A DNA stretch of 64,000 bases. It comes from Gerris lacustris. Its lineage: Eukaryota > Arthropoda > Insecta > Hemiptera > Gerridae. Location: assembly GCA_951217055.1 (NCBI GenBank), contig OX578279.1, positions 43,228,250 to 43,292,249 of the forward strand, in the 5' to 3' direction. Below the pieces are notes generated by a model that did not search any database, had not been told where the DNA came from, and saw only the letters and a list, made by a program, of their open reading frames with translations. Of the stretch, positions 46,430 to 58,563 are shown one piece after another; position 1 is the first letter of the stretch, and every line of letters begins with the position of its first letter. The translations under genes and the position numbers were made by a program.

Positions 46430-46960
46430 ATTTGTATTTAGGTATAACTAATTATAAAATGAACATAAATCTTAAGCGACGGGTGTACGAATCTTGCACT
46501 CTTCCCAGTCTTCTATACGGTGCACAAGTCTGGACTCTAACAGAAAAAGCGAAGAACAGACTCAAAGTTACCCAAACAGCGATGGAAAGAGCTATGCTAG
46601 GGATTCGGAAATGGCAAAAAATTAAAAAGGCAGAAATAAGGAAAGAAACAGGCGTGGCGGATGCGGTAAGAGAAGCTCTGCTGATCAAATGGAAGTGGAG
46701 TGGACACGTGGCCAGGATGAGACAGGACAAGTGGGCAAGACGAACCACAGAATGGATACCACGGAACCGCACGAGAAACCGAGGCAGACAATATAAGAGA
46801 TGGAGTGATGAATTAGTACAATTTTGTGGGGGTCTTTGGACTAGATCTGCGCAGGAAAAGAAAAACTGGCAAAAACTAGGAGAGGCCTTTGCCCTTAGAT
46901 GGGCCTAGTTACCAATAGAAAAGAAAAAAATAAAAAAATAAAAAAGATATGTATAATTTC
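46430..46960 (+). mobile_element. Second 5'-truncated RTE-type LINE
   Basis: Consists of the last ~155 codons of an RTE-type ORF and a short A-rich tail (AAAGAAAAAAATAAAAAAAT near 46920). No 256-bp duplication or clear TSD surrounds it. The sequence differs from the copy at 15018, so it is a different RTE lineage. Confidence 0.6.
46432..46908 (+). pseudogene. RTE-type LINE reverse transcriptase, C-terminal fragment
   Basis: The frame to the TAG at 46906-46908 reads YLGITNYKMNINLKRRVYES, then CTLPSLLYGAQVWTLTEKAK, RLKVTQTAMERAMLGIR, KWKWSGHVARMRQDKWARRT and WSDELVQFCG, ending in EKKNWQKLGEAFALRWA. This is the post-RT C-terminal domain of RTE-like LINE proteins (LxYGAxxWxLT, AMERxMLGI, KWxWxGHVAR, W..LGEAF..QW). 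The catalytic FADD region is missing. YLG joins directly to NLKRRVYES, so about 35 residues usually lying between have been lost. No internal stops. There is no real start codon; the frame simply opens at 46432. Non-functional. Confidence 0.82.
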
Positions 46961-47240
46961 TTTATTCTGGTTTAATTATTTAAAAATTAGCAAGTGTGCA
47001 GTGTATTATTTCTTGAATTTTTGTTTTTAAAATTAACCATTGTACAGAGCACAAAGTATGATTTATGTATCTCAAAATTGGTAATAAATGGCTATTTTTA
47101 TTTTATTTATTTATTTATTATAACTAATTATATTATTTTTTCGGTCTAAATCTTAGAACATATCCCATCGTTTGATAACTAAAACAAAAACTATACGTTA
47201 GTAAAAAATTTGCTTTCCTATAGATCTTTATCCACGTATA

Positions 47241-47534
47241 ATTTTGCTTCCGAGCTTACCGAAGGTCCGAAAGCCTTGTGGTCGCTCTGAAGAGAGAAAA
47301 TATTTTCATTAAAAAGAATCAAAAGTCATTGAAAGATTTCAAAAGTTTCAAGACAGAACTCCGTTTCAGACATCAGGGAACATTTTTGGTTTCGAGTCTA
47401 TCGGTCTGTTTGTCTCTTAATTTTTACGAACCAATACAGCTTGTAAAATAGGTTGTAAAAGCATAAAATCATTTAAGTACACCAAATAGGACGAGAGGAA
47501 GCTATTGTGTCACACTCATTTGTAGACTATTTTT
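47241..47534 (+). repeat. Family D repeat, compact near-complete copy
   Basis: Starts with TTTTGCTTCCGAGCTTACCG, then GACAGAACTCCGTTTCAGAC, ATCAGGGAACATTTTTGG, GTCTATCGGTCTGTTTGTCT and TTTTTACGAACCAA. It ends GGACGAGAGGAAGCTATTGT then GTCACACTCATTTGTAGACT. Shows both ends of family D within ~290 bp. Confidence 0.65.
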
Positions 47535-47552
47535 TACTGGTCTTATATTACT

Positions 47553-47663
47553 TTGCTTTGTAAGTTTCATCACACATTTCCGTTTCCCCAATTTTGAACC
47601 AATTCCCGTAATTCAATCTTCCCCAAATTTTGCACACAGAAACAACTATGGTGAAGAATACAG

Positions 47664-47714
<51 letters not shown>

Positions 47715-47851
47715 GTCAAATTTATTTGCTTTTTAAGTTTCATCGCACACCTATTACCCCAATTTTGAACCACTTACCGTTATTCAATCTTCCCCAAATC
47801 TTGCACATAGATACAACTAAGGTGAAGATTACAGAACCCCCCCCCCCCCCC
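47553..47851. repeat. Direct repeat pair ending in A48 and C15 runs
   Basis: 47553-47665 and 47727-47837 are ~110-bp direct copies (TTGCTTTKTAAGTTTCATC, CCCCAATTTTGAACCA, ATTCAATCTTCCCCAAA). Each ends GTGAAGAWTACAGAA followed by a homopolymer: 48 A in the first (47664-47711), 15 C in the second (47837-47851). Confidence 0.9.
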
Positions 47852-47869
47852 TCCCCCCAAAAAAAATGT

Positions 47870-50115
47870 TGAAAATAAGACCAGTTTTGAAAAATGGCAT
47901 TTTTATATTAATTATTTTTATACATATTACAAGCGAGATATTGAAATAGTGACAGATATTTTATACATTTAAAACTTACATACATTGAAACTATGGGCAC
48001 TTACTCAAGATGAATATCTATCTTGTTGCCCATCAGGGGCCAGTGAAAAATGTTCTTTATTAAAAATCCTTTAACATTCACACCTCATGAGAGAAATGTG
48101 TGGAGAAACAACCCTTTAATATTCCAAGAAGAAAAGAAGTAAGTGAAATTTTAAGAAATGTTACCATAAATTATGGGGAGTAATTTAGTCTAAGGCTCAC
48201 GTTAAGGTCTGATAGGTTGTAAACTGTTCGGGGCCTCACCAGTTACTCTGGTTGATCTATTACAGTTTGAGAAGCTGTAGTAAGGGGATCTTGTACTAGA
48301 TTTATATGGGCCTTGATTGGAACTGATACCATGAAGGAAACAATCCCTCCAAACTGCCTATAGACTCCTACCCTAGTCACAGTCACAGGCCTCCAACAGA
48401 CAACTGGCATCAACCTTAATCTATCCCTTTGTCTATATTATTCATTGCATGCTAGAATATTACACGCCAGATTATTCTATACGTCTCACCAGTAATTCAG
48501 CCCACTCTGACTATAGACGGAATCTGGTTCACCGTAATCAAACTATAAAAGGGTTTAAACACAATAAACCAACAGTACAACATGCATTCAATGCAAACAC
48601 AATAGACTGTAATTGAAAGGAAGGAAGGTTGGAATTAACCATCACTATTAATAGGAAAATCAAAATCTGGTAAATTGATAAGCAACTCTAAACATACCAA
48701 ACTACTAAAACATACTTTATTTTACTTAAAATTAAGCTAATTTTAAACAAAATTTAAGATACACATTTTATGATCCTATAATAACTTTAAAAAATCATTC
48801 CGACGTAAGACGTTCTTAAGTTCGATTCATATTAACGACCGATAATTTCGAAAAATTCATTATCAGTTATTCTGCGCTGAAAAAAATAGACTGTATCACT
48901 TTTAAAAACTTTTCATGTGAAATAATTACATCCTCACGTTGTAGAGTTAACTAACTACCAGTGTTTTGATATTACAGAGCTTATTTGTATTGTACCATTA
49001 TTCAATTCAAAACTTGTAATTTGTGTATCGTACTCGTATATCTGTATTTTTTATATTATATCTCTTCTTTTATATTCTAGCATAATTTTCTCTCATACCT
49101 ATTTTGCTTTAAAAGAGTTCGTTCATCGAGATCTTACTTCACTTTTAGGTAATTTTTGCCTTAACTTAACTACTACAAAAAAAACTAACAATTTACTATC
49201 GAACTCACCCGAAAACGCTAGAACGTGGAATAATGTTGAGACATGCTTCACTGTTTTATTTTTATCATGAACCAAAAGTGTTTTAAGTTGTAATAAGGGC
49301 TACAACGCAGGTGTTGTTGCTAAAAGCCTAGGAACAAGTTTAGAAGAGTAGGACATGCTATTACCATATTCTCAAGTTCAATATCCTATACTCTAGGTTA
49401 AAGTTTAGAGGTGGTGTGGGTGTTCTCCTATCGCTTTATAGCCTCTAAGGGGGAATTCCGTAAGGTAATATCTGCGGCCCTCTTCGTATCTCAAGGTATA
49501 TATCTATATAGCTCTCCAATCTTTCCAATCACCAATATTCATTCAAACTTAGGCATCATACTTGCACTCTTCCTTTCTACGATGTTTATCATAAAAATAA
49601 TTTATAAAGATAACTAGATTTAACGTACTAAGAAAGTTTAATTTGTTTTTTTGTCTATATTCCTTAGAGTTAGAGGTTCTGAAATAGGTTTACGATCGAG
49701 AACTAAACCTATAGACTAAGGATCTACAAGTACCATGCTTAAGTCGCTTCGATTATTTTCAATTTAGAATTTCCATTGATTAATTATAATTCATGTTTAC
49801 AGTCACCAACGTACTGAAACGTTTAATAGCAACAGATCATCAAAAATAAATATTTACAATCATTAATATAATTATTAATACTCTCACTAATTTTTGAGTC
49901 TATTTGATCTGCTACTTTCTTATCTTTCGGTGAAATAAACTGGAAATTGCCAGAGACTAGTAACAAAACAATCTTAAAATTAAGTAAGACCAATATACAA
50001 ATGAAAAGTGGTAAAATCGTTTAATAGAATATACATTTTGTTTATGTTTAATATATCTATACTACATCATTTCAGTTAAACAAATATAAATATTAAAACA
50101 AGCATCTTTCAAAGA

Positions 50116-50120
<5 letters not shown>
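47870..50120. other. No recognised feature
   Basis: 48040-48620 is less AT-rich but shows no coding pattern. A 68-codon frame at 49411-49617 (KGEFRKVISAALFVSQGIYL inside) has no recognised domain. Confidence 0.35.

Positions 50121-50121
<1 letters not shown>

Positions 50122-50165
<44 letters not shown>
50122..50165. repeat. (TA)n microsatellite
   Basis: About 22 uninterrupted TA units. Confidence 0.95.
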
Positions 50166-50169
<4 letters not shown>

Positions 50170-50384
50170 GCAGGTTTCATTAATTGAACACACAGACATG
50201 AAATCAATTAGAATTTTGAAGTTGGGTGGCCTGGGGACAAAGTGGGTGGTTGCCCCTATAGTGCGCGATTGCATGAAAACACACTTCCCTATATTATGGT
50301 ACGGATCCCCCAAGTTTCAATAATTTATCAAAAGTTAAGAGGGGGGGGGGAGATTGGACCACCCTGCATATATTCATGTATTTA

Positions 50385-50615
50385 TTGCTTCCGAGCTTAC
50401 CGAAGGTAACGGAAGCATTGTGTTCACTTTTGAGAACGAAAAACTTTTATGCCTCCGATTTTAAAAATTCCAAGACAGAAATCCGTTTCAGACATCAGGG
50501 AACATTTTTGGTCTCGTGTCTGTCTGTCGGTCTGTGTGTCCGTGTTTTCAAATACAATTTTTAGTAAAACCATCAGCGACACCGCTATAGTGTTAAAGAT
50601 CGCTAAAACTATTAA
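50385..50615 (+). repeat. Family B repeat, copy 4 (internally deleted)
   Basis: Begins with the full terminal hairpin TTGCTTCCGAGCTTACCGAA / GGTAACGGAAGC, then GACAGAAATCCGTTTCAGAC and GTCTGTCTGTCGGTCTGTGT. It jumps directly to the distal AGCGACACCGCTAT block, skipping the middle seen in 19110-19543. Confidence 0.7.
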
Positions 50616-50730
50616 TAGTTTTTACACAATAAACAATATAACAATAATTTGAATGTTAATATAACAATAAAGTTCATGATAGGATGCCGATCCTATCATT
50701 CGGGAGGGGGGGGTCGATCCGACCATCGTG

Positions 50731-50902
50731 CCGCGATAGTGTTTTATAGTTTTAGTTTCATCGACAAAAATCCTGGCCAAGCCGACAGTCAGGTCGGTAT
50801 AGTGTTTAATAAATTTAATTCCATCGGCAAAATCCGGGCCCAGCCGACAGTCATGTCGGTATAGTGTTTAATGAATTTAATTCCATCGGCAAAATCCGGG
50901 CC
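50731..50902. repeat. 62-bp tandem repeat, ~2.8 units
   Basis: Units start at 50731, 50793 and 50855 (CGGTATAGTGTTTAATRAAT, TTCCATCGGCAAAATCCGGG). Each full unit ends in CCGACAGTCAKGTCGG, a small hairpin spanning the unit junction. The first unit is the most diverged. Confidence 0.9.
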
Positions 50903-53418
50903 GTCCGCATTTGGGGTGTTTAAGTTAAGTGTATACAGACCATAAGATAATTCTTAATTAATTCCTTTTATTCGAAAATATTTACAGACAATTCGAATGC
51001 ATCTATCATTACTGTGTTTGTTTGGTTTTAAATGTATGGCGGGTCCAAGTTATGAAATCATTTCGGGGAGGGGGGGGGTGGCAAGGCCCCTTGGGCCCCC
51101 CTGCGTACGCCACTGAATGTACTCGTACCATGGATTAAGGATAATTGACATGCTTTTACAATATTGATACTGTTAACATAGCTATTTTTGCAGTAATAAA
51201 GGTAATTAATTTTTTTTTTTTATTTACTATTACACAAATGCTTAAGATAATAATTGTAACATAATGTATGGAGAACATATATATATAAAATGTAACAGTC
51301 TACAAACAAAAATGTAGTAATGGAAAGAGCTAAAGTATTCCAAACCATTTTATGTTTCGATTGAAGAAACGACTTTCTTTACTTCCCATTTCGTGATCCG
51401 TAATGGATTTTAGAACGGATGCAGAGGTAAACCAAAAAAAATAAAAAAAGAGGATAAAAAAGTTAGGAATTGGGTGGGGTTATACATGCGAAAGGTCTAA
51501 ATCAGGTCTCTCATCTCTCACATCGGTCTACTAACTCAATTACTATAAGTAAGGTTTCGGAATGTTTTTGGAGGGGCGCCTATTTCAGGGAGCCCCGGAG
51601 AAATACGGGAGGGAACCGGAAAACTCCCCTCGTAGTCCCGGAGTTCAGGTGATGACATTAAAAAGTACAGACTTCTGAATCCCTGAAAGACCAAAACCTA
51701 ATTGTATCACCTTGCCCCTTCAAAAACACTGTTATCCGATACACACACGCTTTCAAAAACCAACATTTTACAATACACCTCAAACACTGTACATGCCAAT
51801 AAAAACATTATCTCTACCCACTGCATCGACGCAAAAAAATTAAAAATCCTGTGATCCTCTAAAAGCAGTGATGCCAAATATTCCACAAAAAATAATTTTA
51901 ACCAGAATAAAGACTTTATTGTCTTTATTGTTTAAAACTTTATTCTGGTTATAAAGTTATATGGGTTATGGCTATATAATCCCCTCTAATAGACGATATT
52001 TGTCAGAGTTGCACATTCAACTGAAATTTTGTTATATTTTTTTAAAATATAACTTTAAGAAACAAATTTGAAGCAATTTAAAATCAGTGAATTTTTCAAT
52101 AAATGTTAACACTGCCTATAATAAACCACTTTCGATACTACTGTTTGAGGATTCAACCAACAACAACGATATTTTAAAGGAATCGCATGGAAAAATTGAT
52201 ACGGTTATTATGAATAATCCAAATCGGTATTAATATATTTTTGATCATGATCACACGATCTATTAGATTCTTAATTATATTCACACACTATAAAATATTA
52301 AGACGGTAATATTTTTATATTTATTTGCCTTTTTATACTATTCATTAGGACCTTCCAAGGTCGAGCGTCATAAAGGCCGCGTCCGTAGGCCCCAGTTAGA
52401 TTTCCTGGTTGTCATTATATTATAGAAAACTTAGAAAGGTAATACCAACTAATAAATCAAAACAGTAGATATTTTTCTAGAGTAGATAAAAAGTTATAGA
52501 AAACAGATGTATAGTCTCAGCTCATCAGAAAATTGCAAGGAAGTTTTTCAAAAAGGGACCATATAGCAAGAAAAAGTTTTGTTTATAAAGCAACGTCAAA
52601 GTGTGAAAACAGACGCCCTATAGGAAAAGCTTTACACAGAGAAAATCTTCTATGAAAGGGTTGGGGTTTAGCACTAGTCGAGACAGAAAGCTTGAGACTT
52701 ATAGAAGGGACAATAGACATTATAGGTCAAGGGTCAAACCCTTAGCTTAACTTTGCAGGGTCTGCTCTAGCCTCTAACCCTAGCCTAGACTCTACTAGGG
52801 CTTCATGCTATGACTCCATCACATCATATTAGTTGTAACTACTGCCGTACTGACCTTTCCCTTATCCTCACTCTATACTGTCACGATAATATTCAACAAG
52901 ATAAATATTTATGCACCACTATAATTTAGAGAAGTAACATCATATTATAATTGGAAGGGAATTAACTTTGCGAGAGAAAATGTCAATATTTTGCATTTTT
53001 AACATAGGTATTTGTTTTAGTTAATGGCATTGATAATTCAAAACTCTTCGTTTATCAGAAAAGATAAACATTATTTGAATTTATAAAATTAATCAAATCC
53101 ACAGCATAATAATCTACCAGTGTAAATGAAAAATTATAATCTTATATATACATGTAATTAGCATTCCTCCTGAACTGCGATTCTCTAGTTTTGTTAAACT
53201 AAGATGTCCATACTACTAGCGTATAATCTCCGTAATCATAGTGTTGTTCTTGTTTTAAAGTGATTATACTAAAGGTCGTACTGTTATCACACCGTGCCCG
53301 ATACGCGAGTCGGCCAAGTGTTCGCCGTCAGCCGTCACCCGGTGGATCGTACCATATAAAGCAATTCAAATGTTTACACATAACCTCATCATGATCGAGG
53401 ACCGTCACCACAAGTAGA
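50903..53418. other. No gene; G9 run and one hairpin
   Basis: A G run at 51070-51078 lies in a GC-rich patch (GGCAAGGCCCCTTGGGCCCC). 51900-51950 is a hairpin with 13-bp arms AACCAGAATAAAG / CTTTATTCTGGTT. The remainder is AT-rich. 51560-51650 and 52570-52880 are less AT-rich but unrecognised. Confidence 0.4.
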
Positions 53419-53482
53419 CAGGATCGAGCACGAATTGTTATATACCTATATGTATATATATAACAATTTGTGCTCCATCCTG
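53419..53482. repeat. 26-bp inverted repeat (hairpin)
   Basis: Arms 53419-53444 and 53457-53482 (CAGGATCGAGCACGAATTGT.. and ..ACAATTTGTGCTCCATCCTG) pair with two mismatches around a 12-nt loop. Directly precedes a (TA)n array (53486-53519). Confidence 0.85.
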
Positions 53483-53595
53483 ACAATATATATATATATA
53501 TATTGTATATATATATATGTTAAAGCCACAGTTAATTTTATTTATTTATATGTATTATGTATATATTATTTATTTATATTATATTTTATTATATA

Positions 53596-54150
53596 TGTTA
53601 AAGGAAAAGTATATTTTTTGATTTTGTATTAAATATTTTTATTTGTTTCGGGGCACAGCTGAGTGTGTCCCCTCTTGTAAGCTAATCTTTGTTTAGAACC
53701 TTCTTATTTCTAACAAATCTTTGTTTAGTTTATTATTTTATAAATTTATTTTGTATTGGCCAACCTGGCCAGAGCAGTTCACATCCTTTTTGCCAGTCAC
53801 ATAAAATGGAAGTGAGTATGTGGAAGTGATATATCCACCCGGATAAATTTATTTTCTTTACCTCAGTTAAAACCCTTCCTTGCAAGTCCGGGCGGACATA
53901 TACCGATCAGTTCACCAAGCCACTGCATATTTCCATTTCTTCCTTTTATGTCCGCCCGGACATATTATAATCGTCTCCAGAGTCTGTCTCCATCTGAACA
54001 CCCGATCCAGTTTGCAGACTCGAACTCTTCACCGCTTCGCACACCATACACCAGGCCAATATTATATTATGTTATCTTTATTATTATAAACCTATTCATT
54101 GTTAATAAATCCCCTTTTACTATCCAAGGTACTTGAGCTTACTTTGTGTT
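53596..54150 (+). repeat. LTR-like block (possible solo LTR)
   Basis: Begins TGTTAAAGGAAAAGTATATT after an AT-rich run. It has a GC-richer centre with two GTCCGSSCGGAC palindromes (53888 and 53950) and a polyadenylation signal near the end (GTTAATAAATCCCC), then a G/T-rich tail. Size and layout suit a retrotransposon LTR. There is no convincing CA end, TSD or primer-binding site. Confidence 0.35.
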
Positions 54151-54270
54151 CTACTATTATTACTTTTATAATTATTATTTTTTATACCTCTACTGGCACT
54201 ATCTTTTTTCCCTTATTCATTTGAATTGAAGGATTTTCGTGGTCAGTTTAGATCTGAAGCCCCCAACTCT

Positions 54271-54328
<58 letters not shown>

Positions 54329-54329
<1 letters not shown>

Positions 54330-55025
54330 CCCCCCTGAATTTTACCCTTTCACACAAAAGATTAATGCAATTAATAATTTAATTATTAAAGCTTTGTCAT
54401 TAACATATAAGCAATATGTACAGGTAATTAAAAAAGAAATTTTCACTAAATTGGAAAAAAATTTATATCCACAAAATTTAATAAACAAATGTTGGTATCA
54501 AAATATTAATGTTAAAATAATAAATAATCAAAGTGAAATTCCAAATAATAATCCACCAAAAGATATACAGTTCTACAGCATGACTTATATTAATAAATTA
54601 AGTCATGACATTAAATTTGGTTTAAAACCAGTTAATAAAATAGATCAAATTTACCATTCAAAACTTAAAGATAAAATACCAAAAAATAAGCAAATGGATA
54701 TCATTTATAAAATACCATGTCACAATTGTGATAAAGTCTATATTGGACAAAGTGAGCAGACTTTAGAGAATAGATTAAGTCAACATAAATATAATGTAGA
54801 AAAACTTGATGATAAGACTGCTCTGGCTATTCACGCAAGAGTAGAAAATCATAATATAAATTTTGATAATACAAAAATTTTAGACAATGAAAGATTTACT
54901 AAAAAAAGGGAATTTTTAGAAACTACTTATATATATCTTTATATAATAACAATATGAATCATAAAGTGGATATGAAGGATTTGAATAAATTTTATGCAGG
55001 TATTTATAAAAAAATAAAAATATAA
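54329..55025 (+). pseudogene. Penelope-like element protein, linker and GIY-YIG endonuclease
   Basis: Open from the TA array to a TGA at 54955-54957. The GIY-YIG core is MDIIYKIPCHNCDKVYIGQS (54694-54753), with the C-x-x-C pair between the two motif halves typical of Penelope-like elements. Then come LENRLSQHK (catalytic Arg), TALAIHARVENHNINF and ILDNERFTKKREFLE (metal-binding Glu). The preceding residues (SHDIKFGLKPVNKIDQIYHS, KLKDKIP) are the Penelope linker between RT thumb and endonuclease. Shifting frame in the short TA stretch near 54930-54945 restores NNMNHKVDMKDLNKFYAGIY, the expected C-terminus, ending at TAA 55023-55025. So one small indel truncates the protein. The RT domain is missing. 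The intact endonuclease nicks target DNA for priming; this copy is 5'-truncated. Confidence 0.85.
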
Positions 55026-55542
55026 GTATAAATTAGTTATTATATAAATAAATAAATAAAAATAAATAAATAAAATATAAAAATAAATAAATATAAATAA
55101 AACAGTTATATAACATTTCACATTATTTGACGAATTCATTATGCAAATGAAAGATAAAATATTATAAATTTATGACAATTAGAATAGACGATTTTTGTTT
55201 ATTATAATAATAAATAAAAAAAAATAAATAAATAATAATAAAAATAAAAATAAAATAAATAATTGACCTCTGTAGTTATCTGGTTCATTTCAACAATTGT
55301 TTTTGTAAAGATAAGATATTATATTTCTAGATAGCTTTTCAAATGTTTAGATCAGTAACTCTTTAACTACTAATGTGAAAGGTTACTCAACTAGTAGATT
55401 GTTCTTTCTCCAAACATAAATGTAAAAAAAATTTGTTTAATCATATTCAAGGTACAATAGTTTTTATTTAATGTGTTTTGTTCTAGAATTTAAATTTAAT
55501 AATTGTTATTTATAATTAAGTTAAAATTGTTAAAATATTGTA

Positions 55543-55578
55543 GGCCTGAAGATGCCCAGGTATGGGCGAAATATAGCC
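55543..55578 (+). ncRNA. Hammerhead-like motif at Penelope 3' end
   Basis: CTGAAGA (55546-55552) fits CUGANGA. Stem II is GCCC-AGGTAT-GGGC. GAAA follows at 55568-55571. Stem I can form from GGC (55543-55545) and GCC (55576-55578). Between GAAA and stem I only TATA remains, so stem III and the cleavage triplet are damaged. Probably inactive. Confidence 0.55.
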
Positions 55579-55649
55579 AAGTTTGTGTAAATGAAAATAT
55601 TTTTATTTTTCAACCTTTTTCATCCCTGAAGACTCAAAGAAAAGAATAT

Positions 55650-55740
<91 letters not shown>

Positions 55741-55742
<2 letters not shown>

Positions 55743-58563
55743 ATTATATGTAAGTATGTATGTATTATTTTGACTTTACGAATTGTTGATAGCAGGTAGC
55801 CAAAAGCTTAGATGAAATATTAAATTTTTAATTAAATTTTTGATTCCTCAGTTTCCATAAGGGAAGAAGAAACATTTTGTGGATGACTAAGGTCAAACCA
55901 CTATGATACATCTAAATTCAAAACTCGGAACATAGAACAAACACCTCCTTTGAATGCTAATTAACCTCGTAATATTATTATTGTATGCAAATCAATGCAG
56001 TTAATGTTAATCAAGCAAACAGAAGTTATTTTCAAATTTATACAAAATTAAATCTGAGAATCATACAAGCGAAAAACAAAAACTGTTCAATATTATTATG
56101 CAGAGTGTAATTTAAGTGAAATTAGTTATTTCACTGAAATTAAATTCATTCATTAAGTAAACAATGTTTTATTTATTTTTGTGAAAATACATATGAATAT
56201 GAAACATACCAAAGTTTAACTCGTCAATTTTTAGTTTTGAAATTATAGATTTATCAGCCCTAGTGTATTTATTGAGATTTTTGGGGCATTCATGTACTGC
56301 AGAGGTAATATTGTGTCTATATTGGAATGAATTATGACAAAATGCAAAATTTAATTAAGCAAATACACATATATTCACTGAAGAAGTATAAGTTTTATCT
56401 TAAACCTACTACATTTATTAATGATCAATCTAATCAAAACTTTAAGCTATTCTAGTGAGATATTATAGTTAATATTCATTTTCTTTTATAACAAATATTC
56501 GGATTCAATAATGTAACTTCTTCAATGCTATTCAGGTGAGCACAAATTCAATAAACTATATCAAATAATTTATCGGGAAGTCTGTAATTAAATCTTCACC
56601 CGTCAAAATTTACTAATTAATGTACAAGCAGATGAAAGATTTGAGCTGTCTCTTCACAGAAGTACGAGACCATAATTTTTTAAAAAAAATATACTTGGTT
56701 TATAAGTTTTATTTAATTTACTAAATTTCAAGATTTAATATTTAATACATTCAAGTAATACATACAGTTATTTTCCTCTCGTTTTAACGGAAATGTAGAA
56801 TTGTAAATGAATCACTATATTATCGACCAATAATAATGAATTTTAATAAAGCAGTCTAAGACAGTCTAGACGCAATGCTTCATCATTATCATACTCTTAA
56901 TTCCAAGGGCTGGCCCAGGGTTGGAAGTATTCAACTAGAAGGGGGGGGGGGGGGAGAGTAAGGTTCAAGCAGCCAGGAGGCTCATTAATTTTAAACTTAG
57001 GAGCACTAAAGTGGAACAGGCCAAGTAGCAGCCGACGTAGTACATCAGGCATTGGTGATTTAACCAAGCAGCTACTGCTCAAATATTCTATTTTAGTATT
57101 TAGCCACATATATGGGCTCATTAATTATTACCTAAATACGCTCCATTATAAATGTGGGACCGCATGAAGCAGGGAAAGTAAGGAATTCGTAAACACGTTT
57201 GCTACATTTAACCTAAACTACAGTTAAAACCGGTCAGAATTAAATATTTGCTTAGGCTTGATTTCATTGATCATTACTAGATGTAAAAAAAGCCACGAAT
57301 ACCTACTCAAAAAGGAAGTAAGAAAATATGCTTTTGGAACTGGATTCAAAGAGTCTAGAAGAGCTTGTAAGCAAATGTTAGAGACGAGGATCTACCCTGG
57401 ACCCATGTCCCAGGTATGTATAGAGCAAACAAAAGTAAAGTAAACTAATCTACACCGATATTCTGTGCTAACATTGTACCACAAGGTTGGTAAGCTAAGG
57501 AAATCTATACATCGAATGAAATTGGAAATACAAATGACCTATTATTGGCTACTTTAGATATACATTTAATTATTTAAATCGATCAATATAATAGTAGAGT
57601 AAAAAACAGCGTTTCCCAGTATCACATGAAATAACAATCTACAATTAATTAATTTTAAATAAAATTCGGATTAATTTGGTCCAGATATCTACTAATTAAT
57701 GATGCATCTTAGATCCAAATCGAACCTAATTCTCAACAAGTGTTATATGCTAAATATTAAATATGAAGTTACCAATGGTATTATTTATTTAGCTTTAAAT
57801 GAATTTTGATTTTGAAATTAGATTTATCTATACTCAAAAATTAGATTATCTATTTTCTCTTCACAAAGAAAGGCCTTAGAAAACCCCCCTCCTTTCGTAT
57901 GGTTTTCTAAAGAATTACGCATAAAGCTTGAGTTAGAGGTTCAGACGAAATTTTGACAACGTTTTTTTTAAAGCTTTTTATCTCCCTAATAGTTTAATTG
58001 AATTGCCTCATTTGTCGGGGGTAATCAATATCGAATGCCTTAGGACTCTGTCAACAACAATTTAAAAATTGAAAGAGCTCAGATGGACTTATTTTTATTA
58101 TCACTATCAAAATATATATACTCATATTTATCAAGTTTTTTTTTATTGTAAAATTTGATTATTAGAATAGATTCTGTACGTTCAACAGCACCTATCACAT
58201 ATTAATTTAACATACATAATAAAAATAAATAAAATGTATCCAATAAACCGATTATTTTTTGTTCTTTGAGGTTTTAGCTCTATGGCTACCTCCCACAACA
58301 TCTTGATCGGTAAAAAGATTATATATAAAAAATATAACAAAATAGCTTCAATACACTATCCTACGTGGGGTATTATGTATAGTGGCCAACAATATTTTGC
58401 ATCAACAACAGGGGTTAGAAAATAAAGATAAGTGAACCCCAGCTGATTTATCAATCTAGCGCGATTATCACTTGATGAAAATTAACTATTATATTATTTA
58501 GCCAATAATTTGAATTTCAACAATAACTTTCATTAATGTATACAAAATGAATTTAGTTTTAAT
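55741..58563. other. No recognised feature; G14 run
   Basis: AT-rich except 56900-57100, which holds a 14-nt G run (56941-56954) and a less AT-rich patch without a coding pattern. A 61-codon frame at 57258-57443 (KKEVRKYAFGTGFKESRRAC inside) is unrecognised. Confidence 0.4.

Larger units (their letters stand above)
54274..55740 (+). mobile_element. Truncated Penelope-like element between two (TA)n arrays
   Basis: A (TA)n array (54274-54328) is followed immediately by Penelope-like coding sequence (54329-55025), ~500 bp of A/T-rich 3' sequence, a hammerhead-like end (55543-55578), ~75 bp of tail and a second (TA)n array (55653-55740). TA arrays on both sides suggest either insertion into a TA microsatellite or TA repeats as part of the element termini. 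Confidence 0.7.

Noticed and set aside
46452..46791. Minus-strand frames of 106 and 64 codons
   Set aside because: Antisense shadows of the RTE C-terminal fragment.
47570..47872. Frames with poly-F or poly-K stretches
   Set aside because: Translations of the A48 homopolymer.
49411..49617. 68-codon hydrophobic frame as a small membrane protein gene
   Set aside because: No homology pattern, no splice or promoter context; within chance for this length.
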